In this document: positions 50,168 to 51,930 of the stretch, piece after piece
How the letters are laid out: every line of letters begins with the position of its first letter
Position numbering within the stretch: position 1 is the first letter of the stretch
Assembly (NCBI GenBank): GCA_016212885.1
Contig: JACRDO010000083.1
Span: 1 to 51,930, forward strand
Length of the DNA: 51,930 nucleotides
Origin: Elusimicrobiota bacterium
GTDB lineage: Bacteria > Elusimicrobiota > Elusimicrobia > UBA1565
Reading direction: 5' to 3'
Translations under genes and position numbers: made by a program
Notes under the pieces: model-generated
Database searches by the model: none
Told to the model about the DNA's origin: nothing
Seen by the model: only the letters and a program-made list of their open reading frames with translations

Positions 50168-51907
50168 CTAAAAAAGTATTGCAGGACAAGACGAATTTGA
50201 CGTACGTAAATTTGCCGGAAGGTGCGCAAGCCGTCGAAATCGGCGGTCTCGAAAACTGCCAGGGGCGCAAGCCCCTCGGGGGTTCGAATCCCCCCCCTTC
50301 CGATGCTTTAGACTCTTATCGAACTCCTCCCCGCCGACCCGCTCTAATAGCCAGGGTTGGCCTGGGAGCGAGTAGAAGTTGAGAATCACCTGATGGCCTG
50401 CATGGTCGTAAAGGACCTCCCGGAACAGCAGCGCGCATAGGTCCTTCCTTTCATCCGGCGTCAATTTCCAAAAGACCCGGCAAACCTTCTTCAGGTTTCC
50501 GGCTATGACTTCCGGCGATGGGGCACGGCTGCGCACGTGTTTTTCCTCGGCCTCCAAGGCCTTTAACCGCGCCGCCAGGGCATCCCTGAGCCTGCCGACC
50601 TCCGCCAGCCTTTCCGCCAGCATGGGATTACCTTGCAGGCCGCTATAAGCCAGGGCATCCACGAGGTTGTGGGCCTGCTGATCGAGGCTCTTTCTCTCGT
50701 CGTCCAGCCGCTTGCGCTCCAGCAATATCTCCGGTATCCGGATATCGGCCTGCTCCTGCGTCTCCCGCATCACCAGGGCCACCAATTCTGGGCATTCCGC
50801 CAAGCGCTCCAGCCGGTCAAAAACCAAGGCTTGGACCGTATCCGCCGACACCCTGCGGACCGGGCATTTTTCCTTGCCTCCGTGATTGACCGATGAGCAG
50901 ACATAATACCGGTAGCAGTCGCCATATTTGTTGTAGGCGAAGGAGGTCGTCATGGGCGACCCGCAGGAGACACACCGCACCAATCCCCTGAGCCAGAAAT
51001 CATATTTATCGCGGAGCCGCGAATTGCGGGCCACCGCATTCTTGCCCAGGAGACTCTGTACGTCATTGAAGATATCCGGCGGGATGATGGCTTCATGTTT
51101 GCCGTCGTAAAGCTTGCCGTTGAATTTAATCTTGCCGATATAGACCACGTTGCGCAGAACCCTCGCGAGCCCGGTCTTGGTGTAGCGCCCCCCGCCCTTC
51201 TCCTTCCCCTTATTCTCTCCGTTGACGACTATCCACTTCTTGAACCGGTAGCCCTTGGCGTTGAGCAGCGCCGCCGCCTTGTAGAGGGATTGCGTCTGGA
51301 GGTAGACGGTGAACTGGTCCAAGGCCTGTTGCTGCTCCACCGCGTTGGCGACCCAGGCCTTCTCCTTGATGTCATAGCCGATGATGGGATTGCCGCCCGT
51401 CCGCATCCCCTTCTCCGCCATGCAATGGAAAGAATGCTTGACCCTCGCAGCCGCGTCCTTCCTCTGCTTCTGGGCGACGCTCATGATGATGGTTTCTATG
51501 AACTCCCGGTCGCAGGGAGAACTCGTCTCATAACGCTCCATCACTGAATAATACCTGACGCCATGAGCGAGGAATAGCGCCTGAAGCTCCGCGAATTCGC
51601 GAACGTTGCGCGAGAGCCGGTCCAGGCTGTAGACGGCGATAGCATCGACCATCCCGTTCTTTATGTCCGCGAGGAGGGCCTGGAGCCTCGGGCGGTCCAG
51701 GTTGCCGCCGCTATAGCCATAGTCCTCATAATAGAGGGCGTCGGAAGTCGTCCATTTCTCCCCTCGGCCCACCCGCTCGGCTATGAAGTCCATGACCGCC
51801 TCTTGCTGCGCTTGGGGCGAGGTCAGGCGGTCGCCATCCCCCTCAACGCTCTTGCGGGTATATATCGCGCATCGCACTTCCTTGTTCTCCAAATTCTCTG
51901 TCGTCAT
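50168..51907 (-). CDS. Large serine recombinase (integrase)
   Basis: 579 residues. Resolvase domain with the catalytic Ser20 in IYTRKSVEGDGDRLTSPQAQ, YSLDRLSRNVREF and the Arg-rich helix; then a Recombinase domain (about 165-290), a zinc ribbon VRCVSCGSPM / CPVRRV (about 315-355) and a coiled coil (about 390-450). It is the integrase type used by many mobile elements. Ribosome binding site AGAGGATTT precedes ATG 51907. The last 45 or so codons are odd: GGDSNPRGACAPGSF is simply the tRNA-Ser repeat read in reverse, and the tail after that derives from DNA on the other side of the att site. So the true C terminus was altered by integration, and att lies at the 3' end of the gene. Confidence 0.93.
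   Translation of the reverse strand: MTTENLENKEVRCAIYTRKSVEGDGDRLTSPQAQQEAVMDFIAERVGRGEKWTTSDALYYEDYGYSGGNLDRPRLQALLADIKNGMVDAIAVYSLDRLSRNVREFAELQALFLAHGVRYYSVMERYETSSPCDREFIETIIMSVAQKQRKDAAARVKHSFHCMAEKGMRTGGNPIIGYDIKEKAWVANAVEQQQALDQFTVYLQTQSLYKAAALLNAKGYRFKKWIVVNGENKGKEKGGGRYTKTGLARVLRNVVYIGKIKFNGKLYDGKHEAIIPPDIFNDVQSLLGKNAVARNSRLRDKYDFWLRGLVRCVSCGSPMTTSFAYNKYGDCYRYYVCSSVNHGGKEKCPVRRVSADTVQALVFDRLERLAECPELVALVMRETQEQADIRIPEILLERKRLDDERKSLDQQAHNLVDALAYSGLQGNPMLAERLAEVGRLRDALAARLKALEAEEKHVRSRAPSPEVIAGNLKKVCRVFWKLTPDERKDLCALLFREVLYDHAGHQVILNFYSLPGQPWLLERVGGEEFDKSLKHRKGGDSNPRGACAPGSFRDRRFRRLAHLPANLRTSNSSCPAILF
50217..50302 (+). pseudogene. Degenerate full-length tRNA-Ser-like sequence at attR
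   Basis: The 57-bp repeat is preceded by GGAAGGTGCGCAAGCCGTCG and more, which aligns along the 5' half of tRNA-Ser (GGAAGGGTGCGTGAGCGG...). Acceptor is one pair short and the D stem does not pair, so it is unlikely to be a functional tRNA. It is attP-derived sequence resembling a tRNA 5' half. Confidence 0.65.
50246..50302 (+). repeat. attR: 57-bp direct repeat (tRNA-Ser 3' part)
   Basis: Identical to 42660-42716 but without CCA. It lies inside the 3' end of the serine recombinase gene (opposite strand). Confidence 0.9.
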
Positions 51908-51930
51908 AAATCCTCTCAGTACCGGTACTA

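Larger units (their letters stand above)
42660..50302. mobile_element. tRNA-Ser-integrated genomic island, about 7.6 kb
   Basis: Bounded by the 57-bp repeat. Cargo: a five-gene primase-helicase/RecQ operon and an AAA/DUF4143 ATPase. Several genes are visibly less GC-rich than the chromosome. Near both ends are 12-nt-spaced GTTCACAC motifs. The stretch 42717-43020 holds no gene: it contains CCA, a terminator, an imperfect hairpin (42785-42818) and the motif array. The island has no integrase of its own inside the repeats; a serine recombinase lies directly beyond the right repeat. Confidence 0.75.

Overview
The window is about 52 kb of GC-rich, densely coded bacterial DNA. Many signal peptides with lipoboxes and an orphan periplasmic-adaptor-like protein point to a two-membrane bacterium. 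The mix of large numbers of unfamiliar lipoproteins, a caspase-domain protein, FIST-cyclase and GT-C-like membrane proteins on a high-GC background is what I would expect of an environmental Elusimicrobiota-like or similar under-studied lineage. That placement is inference: there is no rRNA gene here to fix it.

Layout. 1-3.3 kb: the end of a helical-repeat protein, then a TPR lipoprotein flanked by two fragments of one group II intron reverse transcriptase, and a short secreted-protein remnant. 3.3-15.6 kb: lipoproteins, a Nudix CoA pyrophosphatase, a membrane-anchored metallophosphoesterase, two polytopic GT-C-like proteins, an NlpC/P60 lipoprotein, a lone receiver domain, an ABC-F ATPase, and a secreted protein with a HEXXH motif. 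15.7-22.5 kb: a complete carbohydrate ABC importer (binding protein, two permeases, UgpC/MsmX-type ATPase) interrupted by an oppositely transcribed FIST-domain class III nucleotide cyclase. 22.5-27.5 kb: a cupin operon, a multi-PAS histidine kinase with its NarL-type regulator, an Rrf2 regulator and serine acetyltransferase. 27.6-30.4 kb: an endonuclease Q / compact UvrD repair operon. 30.4-42.6 kb: a periplasmic-adaptor/caspase fusion, a nitroreductase, secreted proteins, an RlmI-like methyltransferase, a RAYT transposon, a Sel1/Ser-Thr kinase, an ion channel with an aberrant filter, a phytochelatin-synthase-like protease, and a GLG1-type Cys-rich protein.

42.6-51.9 kb: a genomic island at tRNA-Ser(CGA). 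A 57-bp direct repeat of the tRNA 3' part (42660-42716 and 50246-50302) bounds it. It carries a tightly overlapping five-gene operon: TOTE-type primase/SF2 helicase, a phosphothreonine-lyase-like DUF1917 protein, a DUF6398 protein, a CcbP-like protein and RecQ. A separate AAA/DUF4143 ATPase follows. A large serine recombinase lies just beyond the right repeat, with its 3' end running through it, so tandem elements are likely. The five-gene operon is my best candidate for an undescribed defence or conflict system; the caspase fusion is the second.

Expression. At least thirteen genes have a TANNNT -10 box only 6-9 nt before the start codon, which implies leaderless or nearly leaderless mRNAs. 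Several secreted-protein genes instead have a normal promoter and Shine-Dalgarno sequence.
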